A stretch of DNA of 64,000 nucleotides from Pseudarthrobacter sulfonivorans (GTDB taxonomy: Bacteria; Actinomycetota; Actinomycetes; Actinomycetales; Micrococcaceae). Under the pieces are notes generated by a model, which had not been told where the DNA came from, did no database searches, and saw only the letters and a list, made by a program, of their open reading frames with translations. Below are positions 8,358-17,875 of the stretch, piece after piece; position 1 is the stretch's first letter; each line of letters starts with the position of its first letter. The stretch lies in contig NZ_CP013747.1 in assembly GCF_001484605.1 (NCBI RefSeq), positions 3,410,001 through 3,474,000 on the forward strand. Reading direction: 5' to 3'. Position numbers and translations under genes: made by a program.

Positions 8358-8969
8358 TTAGGCAGCAACCTCGTTCTTTGCGCGGCGGCGAACAACAACC
8401 ACGGAGGCTGCGCCTGCAGCCAGTGCGCCTGCGCCCACCAGGGTCCACAGGATCAGGCCCGAGTCGGCGCCGGTGTTGGCAAGGCCGGCTCCGGTGTTTG
8501 CGAGCGGAGCGCCGCCCGTGTTGGACAGCGGTGCACCGTTGCTGGCGAAGCTCGGGTCCACAACAACCGTGATGGGGGCAGTCGAGTTACCCGAGATGTT
8601 ACCCGTGGCGGTGATGAAGAAAGTGCCGGCGGTGTTGATGGTGATCGGCACGGAAAAGTTGCCCTGTGCGTCCGCCTGACCGGGGAAGGTCTGCGGCGCC
8701 TGGAAGACGGGGATCTTTGCCGATACTGAAGTGCCACCGATGGTGGCGCCGCTTGCTGCCGGCGGGTTGCCCGGGGTCACGGTGATGGTGAGGGATTCGC
8801 CAGCGAAGGGGCCGCGTCCGCGGAAGACGAACGTTTCGCCCGGGCCAACGGTGCCGTCAGACACGGCGGCCTGCGGCGGGATGGGCGGGTAGTTGGCGGC
8901 GATGGCCGGCGCGGTGCCGACGAGTGCGAGAGATCCTGCAAGTGCGAGTGCTGCGAGCGTTTTTTTCAT
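8358..8969 (-). CDS. Sortase-anchored cell-wall protein with LAxTG-type signal
   Basis: A 203-residue secreted protein. The signal peptide is MKKTLAALALAGSLALVGTA with cleavage probably after AIA. A beta-rich Ig-like region follows (VFRGRGPFAGESLTITV; GTFFITATGNISG). The C-terminus has LSNTG, LANTG and LANTGAD repeats, a hydrophobic helix and RRRAKNEVAA, the classic sorting layout. LAxTG is the motif typical of class E sortases in high-GC Gram-positives. The ATG at 8969 follows GGGGGGAC; longer upstream frames look spurious. It is the last gene of the gmd-to-DUF4012 minus-strand run, so it may belong to the polysaccharide locus. No sortase is in the window. Confidence 0.85.
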   Translation of the reverse strand: MKKTLAALALAGSLALVGTAPAIAANYPPIPPQAAVSDGTVGPGETFVFRGRGPFAGESLTITVTPGNPPAASGATIGGTSVSAKIPVFQAPQTFPGQADAQGNFSVPITINTAGTFFITATGNISGNSTAPITVVVDPSFASNGAPLSNTGGAPLANTGAGLANTGADSGLILWTLVGAGALAAGAASVVVVRRRAKNEVAA

Positions 8970-9147
8970 TGTTGTCCCCCCGGAGACGTTTAAGTTTTTT
9001 CGTGTACCCGAATTGAGGAGGTTCCTCTCCGCACGAGACCTGTGCAGAAATCCCGGATATATATCCCATAGAGACGTTACCACCCGCATCGAGCAGCCAG
9101 CAATCTCAATCCAGTCGGTTTACATAGTGTTAACGCACCGTCCATAC

Positions 9148-11001
9148 CTATTGCCCGCATGGCAGAATTTCTGTGGGCAAGATCACATCCTTGACAGCTT
9201 GGACAGTGGGTGTGACAACGACGTTGGGCTCGGTGTGTTGCACGATCTTGCCGAATGTGAATTCGACTGTCCGGCTTTCGCCTGGGGCGAGCTTGATAGC
9301 CAGAACGCCCACGGGCCTGTTGCTGTGGACGAATGGAGCGAAGTCAGTGCTCTGACCGTCGACCTTGGCAGTTTCTACGTTTGCTTGGACGGGACCGTAC
9401 GCCACGATGTTGGTTTGAACTGATCCCGCGGGCACGCCGAAAGCCCCACCACCGGTGACGTAGGCCGGCAGCGACGTTGCGGCGTCGGCTGGTGCAGTGT
9501 TTGTGCTCGTAACGCGAACAGTTGTTTGCTCGTAACCGTCTCTGGAGCATTCCTTCACTAGTTGAACGGTTCGCTTCACGTGGTAATCCATCTTTGCGCC
9601 CGTGCCATCGTTGAAGTAGACACCGAATTGGGCTGGGGCAACGCTAGGTCCAGCAATGGATCCGCTAACGGTGTACTTGGCTATTACTGACTGTTCCGCC
9701 GCCAGTCCGGACCAGACGAGAACACGACCTTCATCGGTCCCGCGACTGAGCCCGGCGATTATGCCCGTGGCGTTCCCCCTACCTTCCGACAAGGCTGCAA
9801 AAATTTCCTGAGCAACACCGGCGAAGTAGACATCTTGGAGAGCGGGCTGCTCGATCTTTGCATATACGTCAGAGAGCAACGTCTGCACGACGTTCTTGCC
9901 GGTAAGCTCTGTGGGCAAGCCTACGGATGCGAGTGCCACGAGCTCCGGATGCGTGATTGTTACGGGACCGGTGGCATCCAAGATGTAGCCCAATGCCACC
10001 GGGTCGATGGAGATCACACCGTCAACACGCTGTCCGGTCTTTCTCTCCCACATGGCCTGAGCAGTGCTGGCGGCTGTTGGAAAGTCCGGCGTCAAGTTCA
10101 CATCCTGCATAAACTTGCCCACGCGCCCGGAGTAGATCTGTTGCTGCTCCGGGTCCAACGGCACTATTGGCGCCATGACGCCGATGTCACTCGCGCTGCT
10201 CTGTGAGCCAAGTGACAGCGTGCCCTTGTCGAGGCTGAGAACGGCTAGCGCCCCAGGTATGCCGCCTGAGGACCGACTCTCGGCATTGTTTTGGATCATG
10301 AGGAGATAGTTGCGTGGGGTTTGCGAGCCGAGCATTCCAGGCGCGATGTTCGCGGCATTGGCGGCCGCGTCGAGAGCCCCGGTCGCGTTCTGCAACTGGT
10401 CCCTTGCACGAGTCAACGGGTCCGCTACTTGAGGTACCAGCTTGCCAATATCGATCTGATTTAGCCGATCCGCTGACAACCGGACGGCATTCGCTGCAGC
10501 CGAGACGCTTGGAGACGCTGCCTGGAGTGGACCGAGGTCAGTACCCGTGCCGCTGGGAAGAAGTGCCTGCCAATCGAGGGTGCTGTAAACCTTCACTAGC
10601 GGTTCGAGACCTAGGCTGGTCACGTCATCCGCCGAGCGTGCAACCTCGGACACAGCGCTGAAGTTGGAGCCGAGGCCGGGCAAGCTCGATGCTAACTTCC
10701 AGATTGGGTCGTTGGCAGCTTCGTTCGCTGCTGTGGTGTGAGCGCGAAGTTGTTTGACTGTAGCAGCCGCGTCGCCGGGGTTGTCACCAGTAATTGCCTC
10801 CTTCAGCGGCTGGATTAGAAGAGTTGCCGCGTTGAGTTCGGAGTCTATCGCGGACGCTTTGCTTGCCAACCAAGCCGCTCCCGTAACTGTGATGAGCAAC
10901 AAGACGCCCACGGCCACCAGAGGCAGCAGCAGAGGTCGGCGGTTGTGCCTCTGGCGAGACCTTGGAGGATTCCGAGTGCTGGAACCGACGTTTTCCGTCA
11001 T
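9148..11001 (-). CDS. DUF4012 domain membrane protein
   Basis: A 617-residue DUF4012-family protein. A basic cytoplasmic N-terminus (RSRQRHNRR) precedes one membrane helix (LLLPLVAVGVLLLITVTGAAWLA); the rest is probably extracellular, with a coiled stretch of predicted helices and then the conserved core containing YLLMIQNNAESRSSGGIPGA. Family function is unknown; members are often found in actinobacterial exopolysaccharide clusters, as here. The ATG at 11001 follows AGGGAG and begins 2 bases after the stop of the UDP-glucose dehydrogenase gene, so the two are coupled. Confidence 0.85.
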   Translation of the reverse strand: MTENVGSSTRNPPRSRQRHNRRPLLLPLVAVGVLLLITVTGAAWLASKASAIDSELNAATLLIQPLKEAITGDNPGDAAATVKQLRAHTTAANEAANDPIWKLASSLPGLGSNFSAVSEVARSADDVTSLGLEPLVKVYSTLDWQALLPSGTGTDLGPLQAASPSVSAAANAVRLSADRLNQIDIGKLVPQVADPLTRARDQLQNATGALDAAANAANIAPGMLGSQTPRNYLLMIQNNAESRSSGGIPGALAVLSLDKGTLSLGSQSSASDIGVMAPIVPLDPEQQQIYSGRVGKFMQDVNLTPDFPTAASTAQAMWERKTGQRVDGVISIDPVALGYILDATGPVTITHPELVALASVGLPTELTGKNVVQTLLSDVYAKIEQPALQDVYFAGVAQEIFAALSEGRGNATGIIAGLSRGTDEGRVLVWSGLAAEQSVIAKYTVSGSIAGPSVAPAQFGVYFNDGTGAKMDYHVKRTVQLVKECSRDGYEQTTVRVTSTNTAPADAATSLPAYVTGGGAFGVPAGSVQTNIVAYGPVQANVETAKVDGQSTDFAPFVHSNRPVGVLAIKLAPGESRTVEFTFGKIVQHTEPNVVVTPTVQAVKDVILPTEILPCGQ

Positions 11002-11003
11002 CG

Positions 11004-12317
11004 TCAGGGTCTCCCTAGGCCGCGGTAGGTCCACCCGGCCGCACGCCATTTATCGGCGTCCAGGACGTTTCGGCCATCAAGAACGCGAGGCAGTGCGACC
11101 GACCTCGCTAACGCGTAGGGATCTAGGTCTCGGTATTCCTGCCATTCAGTTAGTAACAACAAAGCATCCGCGTTCTGGACGGCTGTCGCCGCATCGGTTT
11201 CGTAGTGGAGTTCCGGGAACCTGCGCGCGGCGTTTGCCAGCGCTTTCGGGTCCGTCACTGTCACCACAGCACCTTGCAATTGGAGCTGCGCGGCAATGCT
11301 GAGCGCCGGCGAGTCACGAACGTCATCGCTTTCAGGCTTAAATGCGGCGCCCAATACCGTGATCCGTTTGCCAAGCAAGGAGCCATCGCACAAGTCGCGG
11401 GCAAGCTCTACTACACGAGTTCGGCGACGCATGTTGATGGCGTCTACCTCGCGAAGAAACGTCAGCGCCTGATCGGCGCCGAGCTCTCCGGCGCGGGCCA
11501 TGAATGCACGGATGTCCTTCGGTAAGCACCCTCCGCCGAAGCCAATTCCCGCATTGAGGAATTTCCGACCAATCCGATCATCCATGCCGATAGCGTCAGC
11601 GAGTTGGGTAACGTCTGCTCCGGCCGCTTCGCATACTTCAGCCATGGCGTTGATGAAAGAAATTTTGGTGGCCAAGAACGAATTTGCCGCAGCCTTCACG
11701 AGTTCCGCGGTCGGGTGGTCGGTGACGAGTCGGGGAGTGCCCGCTGCGCGCGGAGCCGCGTAAACGTCATCCAGAACGGCAACGGCAGGATGGTCCTCAG
11801 AACCGTCGAAAACCCCATAAACGAATCGGTCGGGGTGGAGAGTATCCGCAACGGCATGGCCTTCACGAAGGAATTCTGGATTCCAAACCAAGTGCGCATC
11901 GGGTTGTTCTGCGCGGAGAAGGCCCGCCAGACGTGAGGCCGTTCCCACAGGTACTGTCGACTTTCCTACCACGACGTCACCTGGAGAAAGATAGGGAAGA
12001 AGTCCTGTTGCGGCGGCATCCACGTACGTCAGATCAGCACCGTTTTCTCCCTTTTTCTGAGGCGTGCCGACACAAATGAAATGCACAGCGCTTCCCGCAG
12101 CGGCCGAGAGCTCGCTGGTGAACGATAGCCGTCCCGTTTCCTGAACCTCCCGCAGGAGGTCATCAAGTCCCGGTTCGTAAAAGGGTGCACGTGCTGCGGA
12201 CAGTTCTTCGATTTTCCGCGCGTCCACATCGATGCCGACCACCTCGTGGCCCAACTTCGCCATGCACGCCGCGTGAACAGCTCCCAGATACCCGCAGCCG
12301 ATTACCGATATGCGCAT
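11004..12317 (-). CDS. ugd: UDP-glucose 6-dehydrogenase
   Basis: Oxidises UDP-glucose to UDP-glucuronate with two NAD+. The 437-residue protein starts with a Rossmann motif (VIGCGYLGAVHAACMAKLGH), has KSTVPVGTA and NPEFLREGHAV in the first domain, the catalytic cysteine in GFGGGCLPKD, and a C-terminal domain with LGAAFKPESDDVRDSPAL. Length is typical. It uses the product of galU. Within the minus-strand exopolysaccharide operon it lies between the initiating sugar transferase and DUF4012, implying an acidic sugar in the polymer. Confidence 0.94.
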   Translation of the reverse strand: MRISVIGCGYLGAVHAACMAKLGHEVVGIDVDARKIEELSAARAPFYEPGLDDLLREVQETGRLSFTSELSAAAGSAVHFICVGTPQKKGENGADLTYVDAAATGLLPYLSPGDVVVGKSTVPVGTASRLAGLLRAEQPDAHLVWNPEFLREGHAVADTLHPDRFVYGVFDGSEDHPAVAVLDDVYAAPRAAGTPRLVTDHPTAELVKAAANSFLATKISFINAMAEVCEAAGADVTQLADAIGMDDRIGRKFLNAGIGFGGGCLPKDIRAFMARAGELGADQALTFLREVDAINMRRRTRVVELARDLCDGSLLGKRITVLGAAFKPESDDVRDSPALSIAAQLQLQGAVVTVTDPKALANAARRFPELHYETDAATAVQNADALLLLTEWQEYRDLDPYALARSVALPRVLDGRNVLDADKWRAAGWTYRGLGRP

Positions 12318-12379
12318 TGTGATGATTCCTTCCCCAAGGGGTCAGTTGTCCGCGTCGCGTCGAAACGAGCTCAGCGAGA

Positions 12380-13816
12380 TTAGTAGGCGCCAGTGCTGCG
12401 AAAGACAGCACGGACTGTTCGGAGGATGATTACGAGGTCGCCGGCTAGCGACCAGTTTTCTACGTAGTACAGGTCCAGTCGGACAGAGTCCTGCCACGAC
12501 AGATTGGAGCGGCCACTAACCTGCCACAGCCCCGTGAGCCCGGGCTTGACCAGCAGACGACGACGAACGTCGCTTTCATATGCTTCGACTTCCCGGGGAA
12601 GAGGAGGGCGAGGGCCAACAAGACTCATTGATCCACTGAGGACGTTTAGCAGCTGCGGCAATTCGTCGACGCTGAATCGCCGCAGGAAGCCGCCAATGCG
12701 CGTCACTCGTGGGTCATTCTTCATCTTAAATAGCGGGCCACTGCCTTCGTTCTTCCGTGCTAATTCTGCAAGGCGGGCTTCGGCGTCGATCACCATAGAG
12801 CGGAACTTGAGCATATAGAAATGGTTCCCTTCCATTCCTACTCGTTCCTGACGGAAAAAGACCGGACCCGCGCTATCCATCCTTATCAGGGCGACTACGA
12901 GGAGCATTGCGGGTGATGCCAGCAAGAGCAGAAGGCCCGCTGCAAAGAGGTCAAAAAGCCGTTTGGCGACACGTTGGCCTGCTTCAAGCGTCGGCGTCGT
13001 GACATGGATCAGAGGTAAACCTGCGACCTGCTGTGTATGAATCCGAGGCCCAGCAATGTCCGTGAGCGCTGGTGCCATTATCAGCCCGATATTCCGAGCA
13101 GCCAGTTCCCAGCCCAACTGTCTGAGCGTCTGAGGATGCAATTGAACGCCTGCGGAGACGGCTACGGCATCGGCCCCGCAGGCATCTAAAGCGGCGACTA
13201 TGGAACGTGTGTCGGGTTTGTGCCCCATAATCGCAAGTCCCGAATTTGGTTCGACTCCATGGTCGCTTTCGGTCCCAGGCATGTAAACGCCGACGGGAAG
13301 GTAGCCGGCATGCTTTGCGCTTTTCAATGAGGATGCCAGGTGCGCGACAGCACCGGGTCCGCCCACCAAGAGAAGACGGGACATGCTGTAGCCCTGTCCG
13401 CGCTTGATGCTGAGGTGTTGCCTGATGAGCCATCGACCAAGCAGGAGTCCAAGTAGCCCGACGGGAAGCGCTAAACCAACGTATCCGCGTGCTGTGTCAA
13501 TCCTGAATACGTAGGAAACAATTGCAATAATGCCAAACAGCCAAAGAGACGCCGCTGCTACGCGTTTATATTCGTCCGGTCCGGACCCGAGGATACGGCT
13601 CTGACGACTATTCCAAGCGCCCAGCATCAACCACCACGCGGCAGCGAGGACCACCGAAAACCATACGTACGGGATGTCCTGGCCCGCAGAACTAAATTCT
13701 GGGTCAAGTCCGAACCGTATCAGGAACGCACCCACGACAGCCCAAACGACGACGAAGGCGTCAACTATCCGTAAGCGCCGCGAAGAACGCCTGCGCCAAT
13801 TGGCGTCCTCACTCAC
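12380..13816 (-). CDS. Undecaprenyl-phosphate sugar phosphotransferase (WbaP/CpsE type)
   Basis: Initiates polysaccharide repeat-unit assembly by transferring a sugar-1-phosphate to undecaprenyl phosphate at the membrane. The 478-residue protein has several N-terminal membrane helices, a central CoA-binding-like domain (SRLLLVGGPGAVAHLAS) and a C-terminal bacterial sugar transferase domain with KRLFDLFAAG, FFRQERVG, FYMLKFRSM, RRFSVDELPQLLNVL, VGPRPPLPRE and KPGLTGLWQVSGR. The GTG start at 13816 is preceded by a GGGGGA site. The sugar transferred (glucose or galactose) cannot be read from sequence. Confidence 0.92.
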   Translation of the reverse strand: MSEDANWRRRSSRRLRIVDAFVVVWAVVGAFLIRFGLDPEFSSAGQDIPYVWFSVVLAAAWWLMLGAWNSRQSRILGSGPDEYKRVAAASLWLFGIIAIVSYVFRIDTARGYVGLALPVGLLGLLLGRWLIRQHLSIKRGQGYSMSRLLLVGGPGAVAHLASSLKSAKHAGYLPVGVYMPGTESDHGVEPNSGLAIMGHKPDTRSIVAALDACGADAVAVSAGVQLHPQTLRQLGWELAARNIGLIMAPALTDIAGPRIHTQQVAGLPLIHVTTPTLEAGQRVAKRLFDLFAAGLLLLLASPAMLLVVALIRMDSAGPVFFRQERVGMEGNHFYMLKFRSMVIDAEARLAELARKNEGSGPLFKMKNDPRVTRIGGFLRRFSVDELPQLLNVLSGSMSLVGPRPPLPREVEAYESDVRRRLLVKPGLTGLWQVSGRSNLSWQDSVRLDLYYVENWSLAGDLVIILRTVRAVFRSTGAY

Positions 13817-13843
13817 CGAGCATCCCCCATTCCCAAAAGCTGC

Positions 13844-14818
13844 TTAGCTGCGAACGGAGAGTGAATTTTCTCTGAACCATTCGACTGTTCTGCGAATTCC
13901 CTCTTCAAGTCCGATCGACGCAGACCAGCCGGCATCGGCCAATTTGGAGACATCGAGTAGCTTCCTGGGCGTGCCATCAGGCTTGGTGGTGTCCCACGCG
14001 ATTTCGCCTGTGTAGCCGACCGCTGATGCAACCATCGAGGCAAGCTCACGAATGGTGACGTCGCTTCCAGTGCCCACGTTGACCTGTGACGGGCCGTCGT
14101 AGTTTTCCAGAAGGTGAAGGCAGGCTGACGCCATGTCGTCCACGTGCAGGAACTCCCGCCGCGGTGATCCTGTTCCCCAGTTAGTCACGACCTGGGTCCC
14201 TGACTTTGCAGCCTCGTCGTAGCGCCTTATCAAAGCAGGCAAGACATGGGAACCCGTGGGCGAGAAGTTGTCTCCAGGTCCGTACAGGTTAGTCGGCATG
14301 GCCGAGATCCATGGAAGGCCGTACTGCCGGCGAATAGCTTGGATCTGCATGATTCCTGCAATCTTGGCAATTGCATAGGCGTCGTTAGTTGGCTCCAGGT
14401 GGCCGGTGAGCAGTGAGTCTTCGCGTATGGGCTGTTCAGCGAATTTCGGATAGATGCAGGAGGATCCCAAGAAGAGGAGTCTCTCAACTCCATGTTCCCT
14501 TGCAGCGTCGAGGACGTTGACTTGAATGCGGAGGTTGTCACTGAGGAAATCAACCGGATAAGTATTGTTGGCGAGGATTCCACCAACCTTGGCAGCAGCA
14601 AGAACCACGTAGCGCGGCTTCGACTCAGCAAAGAACGCGAATACGGCGTCGCGATCCTTCAGGTCGAGCTCCGATGATGTCTTGCCAACAAGATTAGTGA
14701 AGCCCTCGGTTTCCAAGTTTCGCCAGATCGCGGAGCCCACCAGACCGCGGTGGCCCGCCACATAGAATTTTGACGACCTGTCCAGCGCAGTTGGTTCGAA
14801 TACACCGTCCTCAGACAC
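13844..14818 (-). CDS. fcl: GDP-L-fucose synthase
   Basis: Epimerase/reductase that converts GDP-4-keto-6-deoxymannose, the Gmd product, to GDP-L-fucose with NADPH. It shows the short-chain dehydrogenase N-terminus (YVAGHRGLVGSAIWRNLE), AAAKVGGILANNTYP, the catalytic Ser in FLGSSCIYPK and the Tyr/Lys pair in DAYAIAKIAG. I chose GTG at 14818, which overlaps the gmd TAG by one base and has GGAAG six bases upstream. A TTG at 14830 would add four residues inside gmd. Length is about 324 residues, usual for the family. Confidence 0.93.
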   Translation of the reverse strand: MSEDGVFEPTALDRSSKFYVAGHRGLVGSAIWRNLETEGFTNLVGKTSSELDLKDRDAVFAFFAESKPRYVVLAAAKVGGILANNTYPVDFLSDNLRIQVNVLDAAREHGVERLLFLGSSCIYPKFAEQPIREDSLLTGHLEPTNDAYAIAKIAGIMQIQAIRRQYGLPWISAMPTNLYGPGDNFSPTGSHVLPALIRRYDEAAKSGTQVVTNWGTGSPRREFLHVDDMASACLHLLENYDGPSQVNVGTGSDVTIRELASMVASAVGYTGEIAWDTTKPDGTPRKLLDVSKLADAGWSASIGLEEGIRRTVEWFRENSLSVRS

Positions 14819-15846
14819 TAGTTCTTCCAACTTTCGAGCTCGACCGTGTCGATCCAGTGATTCCCAGCATGCTTAAGGGCTTCGATGTCAGCGTCGACCA
14901 TGATTCTGGCCAGTTCAGGTGTATGAACCGAGGCCTTCCAGCCGAGCTTCTCCTGGGCTTTCGATGCGTCTCCGACAAGAGCGTCAACTTCCGTGGGACG
15001 AAGGTAGCGTTCGTCAAAGCGGACATGGTTTTCCCAATTTAGGCCAGCGTGTTCAAATGAAATTTGGAGGAAATCGCGAACCGTGTAGTTGCCCCCCGTC
15101 GCTAGGACAAAGTCATCGGGCTCGTCTGCCTGAAGCATGCGCCACATCCCTTCGACGTATTCCGCAGCGTAACCCCAGTCGCGCACGGCGTCGAGATTTC
15201 CCATGTACAGCAGGTCCTGCTTGCCCGCCTTGATGGCCGCCACAGCGCGCGTAATCTTACGCGTCACAAATGTTTCGCCTCGACGAGGTGATTCGTGGTT
15301 GAAGAGGATTCCATTGACTGCAAACATCCCGTATGCCTCACGGTAGTTCTTGGTGATCCAGTAGCTGTAGACCTTTGCCGCTCCGTAGGGCGAACGGGGA
15401 TAGAACGGCGTTTCCTCATTCTGCGGCGGTGGTGTCGCACCAAACATCTCCGAAGACGAGGCTTGGTAGAACTTCGTGTTGATGCCGGACATTCGCACTG
15501 CTTCCAGCAGCCGAATAGTACCAACGCCCGTGGTGTCAGCGGTGTGTTCAGGCTCATCAAATGAGACACGTACGTGAGACTGGGCTGCCAGGTTGTAGAC
15601 CTCGTCAGGATTTATCTCCGCCAGTAGCGTCACCAACCGGGCGCCGTCACTCAGGTCTCCATAGTGAAGGAAAAGCTTGGCTTTCGGATCGTGCGGGTCT
15701 ACGTAAAGGTGATCGACCCGCGCCGTGTTGAAAGTCGAAGCCCGGCGAATGAGTCCATGAACTTCGTAGCCCTTGTTCAGCAAAAGCTCGGCAAGGTAAG
15801 AGCCATCCTGGCCTGTGATACCGGTAATTAGTGCGCGTTTTGTCAT
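14818..15846 (-). CDS. gmd: GDP-mannose 4,6-dehydratase
   Basis: Converts GDP-D-mannose to GDP-4-keto-6-deoxymannose, the first step to GDP-L-fucose. The 342-residue protein has [19 protein letters not shown] at the N-terminus, [15 protein letters not shown], the catalytic region [10 protein letters not shown] and [20 protein letters not shown], and [17 protein letters not shown]. The ATG at 15846 follows GGGGGC. It heads the minus-strand operon gmd-fcl-wbaP-ugd-DUF4012-LAxTG protein and diverges from the BY-kinase operon across about 500 bp. No mannose-1-phosphate guanylyltransferase is seen nearby. Confidence 0.95.
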   Translation of the reverse strand: MTKRALITGITGQDGSYLAELLLNKGYEVHGLIRRASTFNTARVDHLYVDPHDPKAKLFLHYGDLSDGARLVTLLAEINPDEVYNLAAQSHVRVSFDEPEHTADTTGVGTIRLLEAVRMSGINTKFYQASSSEMFGATPPPQNEETPFYPRSPYGAAKVYSYWITKNYREAYGMFAVNGILFNHESPRRGETFVTRKITRAVAAIKAGKQDLLYMGNLDAVRDWGYAAEYVEGMWRMLQADEPDDFVLATGGNYTVRDFLQISFEHAGLNWENHVRFDERYLRPTEVDALVGDASKAQEKLGWKASVHTPELARIMVDADIEALKHAGNHWIDTVELESWKN

Positions 15847-16345
15847 GATGCCCCCACAATGCAAGTGATACTGCGCCCACGGGCGCTTGATGGCTCGGCT
15901 GAATACCGACCTCATCATAGTGGGCAGCCGCGCAAGCCGCTAAACACACCGTTATGCTACGGGGCGCGATCGCTCAGCGGAGTTAGTTGTGAAGCGGCCG
16001 TGGGCTCACCATGGGCGTCCACGACAGGATTTATCCCATGAAATCCGGCTCCGCGCTAGTGGAAGCCGGCAGCGTGGGGTGCAGAGAAGGACTGCGCAGC
16101 CGCAAGGTCACGTCTTGGCGTCCGGCCTCACTCCTCTAAATTTTCATGTCGGCGGCTTGCTTAGTCAGCGGGGCTTGCCCGAAGGCTGACTGGTAAGGGC
16201 TGCTCTGCCTACCCAAGTATGGCGATTTACAACGGCGGCCTGAGCCCCCCCGACGGGGCGGCTATAATTACCGAGACGACGAATGTTGCCGTTCTTGAGC
16301 ATGCCGGTGGGGGCAACGCCAGAAACTTACAGGGGGACTCCGGTT
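15847..16345. other. Divergent regulatory region between gmd and BY-kinase operons
   Basis: About 500 bp with no convincing gene. The plus-strand side carries a perfect TATAAT (16263-16268) next to a C/G-rich inverted repeat (GCCCCCCCGACGGGGCGG). The middle part (about 16020-16200) has several short GC-rich self-complementary stretches that could fold in RNA, but I cannot match them to a known riboswitch. It presumably controls both arms of the polysaccharide locus. Confidence 0.5.
16240..16268 (+). promoter_or_regulatory. Probable promoter of the BY-kinase operon
   Basis: A perfect -10 hexamer TATAAT lies at 16263-16268, with a weak -35 candidate CTGAGC 17 bases upstream. Transcription would start near 16275, leaving almost no leader for an ATG at 16283. 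This favours the TTG start at 16346, which has AGGGGG upstream. Confidence 0.5.
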
Positions 16346-17875
16346 TTGGATTTACGCGACTACCTGCGCATTTTGCGCCGCAACTGGATATTAGTAGTTG
16401 CCGCAACGCTGGCTGGTCTCCTCGTCGGAGGGGTGTTTTCGGTTCTAGCCAAACCCATTTACAAAGCCGATACAGAGCTCTTTGTAGCTACTCATAGTTC
16501 GGGGTCAGTCCAAGAACTCCTGCAGGGTAACACTTTTACTCAGGCACGAGTTCAATCTTATGTGAAGACGGTTGGGTCGCCCCTGGTGCTTCAACCGGCT
16601 ATCGATTCCCTTGGGCTCGAGACGACCCCCGCCCAATTATCAAGGGTAGTGACGGCGAGCAGTGACCTTGATACGGTCCTGATCAACATTACTGTTGAGG
16701 ACGGTTCGCCGGTTCGGGCAGCAGCAACGGCGGAGGCGGTAGCTACCAGCCTGATTCGCGCGGTCGATTCCCTTGAGCGGCCAAAGACGGGGGGAACATC
16801 CCCTGTGAGTCTTTCAATCATCAAACCGGCAGTCGCGCCAGATGCGCCTTCCAGTCCGAATACGCGTCTAAATTTGCTCCTCGGCCTGGTAGTTGGGCTG
16901 GCGTTGGGTATCGGCCTCTCCGTTCTGAGGACACTTACGGATACCCGTATCAGGGGCGAAGCCGATATGCGCAACATAACGGATGCTCCACTATTGGGCG
17001 GCATTTCCTTTGACGCTGAGGCGACCAAAAAGCCTCTCCTAACACAGGTTGCACCTCAGAGCCCAAGAGCAGAATCGTTCCGCCAACTACGCACGAACCT
17101 TCAATTCGCTAATGTGTCGGGGCACGCGAAAACCGTCCTAATTACATCGTCCTTGCCTGGCGAGGGAAAAAGCACCACTGCTACAAACCTGGCGATAGCC
17201 CTGGCTCAGGCGGGTGAATCCGTTTGTCTGATCGATGCAGATCTTCGTCGGCCTATGGTGGGTGACTACATGGGTATCGACGCGAGCGCAGGTCTCACCA
17301 CCGCACTTGTAGGTCTTGCCGATGTAGACGATCTGTTGCAGCCGTGGGGCGATGACAATCTGTTTATCCTAGCCTCTGGTCAGATTCCGCCAAATCCCAG
17401 TGAGCTTCTGGGATCGACCGAGATGAAGCAACTCATTATGAGGCTGGAACAAGCATTCGACACGATCATCATCGATGCGCCGCCGCTGCTGCCGGTAACG
17501 GATGCAGCAGTACTTTCGCAACACGTAGGCGGTGTGGTGCTTGTAGTTGGAACACAGAAGCTCAAGCACCAAGATTTGGTCAAGTCAATTGCGGCTCTGC
17601 AACTGGTTGGATCCAATCTATTGGGAGTTGTTCTCAATAGGCTTCCGCCGAAGGGGCCTGACGCGTATTCTTACTCCTACGGCGGTCATGACGCAACATT
17701 GTCGAATGATGAGACTCCATTGGCGGCCGATGGGACTAGCCGCCGTCGGGCTAGGGGCAACCAGAATGGTGGGTGGAAGGTACATGGGGCAGCGTCAGCT
17801 GGCTCTGAGGTGCTACAAGATGACGGTCCTAGACCGGCGACCAAGTATCCGGCCGGCCGATTGTCCAAGAGATGA
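16346..17875 (+). CDS. Polysaccharide co-polymerase / BY-type tyrosine autokinase
   Basis: Wzz-like chain-length regulator fused to a bacterial tyrosine kinase. The N-terminus (LRDYLRILRRNWILVVAATL) begins a Wzz domain with one membrane helix, and a second follows near residue 180 (LLLGLVVGLALGIGLSVL). The cytoplasmic kinase domain shows Walker A SSLPGEGKSTTATNLA, Walker A' LIDADLRRPM and Walker B IIIDAPPLLPVTDA. Tyrosines in AYSYSYGG near the C-terminus are candidate autophosphorylation sites. The TTG start is chosen for its AGGGGG site; ATG at 16283 or 16301 would extend it by up to 21 residues. It heads the plus-strand arm. Confidence 0.9.
   Translation: MDLRDYLRILRRNWILVVAATLAGLLVGGVFSVLAKPIYKADTELFVATHSSGSVQELLQGNTFTQARVQSYVKTVGSPLVLQPAIDSLGLETTPAQLSRVVTASSDLDTVLINITVEDGSPVRAAATAEAVATSLIRAVDSLERPKTGGTSPVSLSIIKPAVAPDAPSSPNTRLNLLLGLVVGLALGIGLSVLRTLTDTRIRGEADMRNITDAPLLGGISFDAEATKKPLLTQVAPQSPRAESFRQLRTNLQFANVSGHAKTVLITSSLPGEGKSTTATNLAIALAQAGESVCLIDADLRRPMVGDYMGIDASAGLTTALVGLADVDDLLQPWGDDNLFILASGQIPPNPSELLGSTEMKQLIMRLEQAFDTIIIDAPPLLPVTDAAVLSQHVGGVVLVVGTQKLKHQDLVKSIAALQLVGSNLLGVVLNRLPPKGPDAYSYSYGGHDATLSNDETPLAADGTSRRRARGNQNGGWKVHGAASAGSEVLQDDGPRPATKYPAGRLSKR

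Noticed and set aside
15847..16262. Possible riboswitch in the leader between gmd and the BY-kinase gene
   Set aside because: Short inverted stretches are present, but I could not match cobalamin, c-di-GMP or c-di-AMP riboswitch consensus features.
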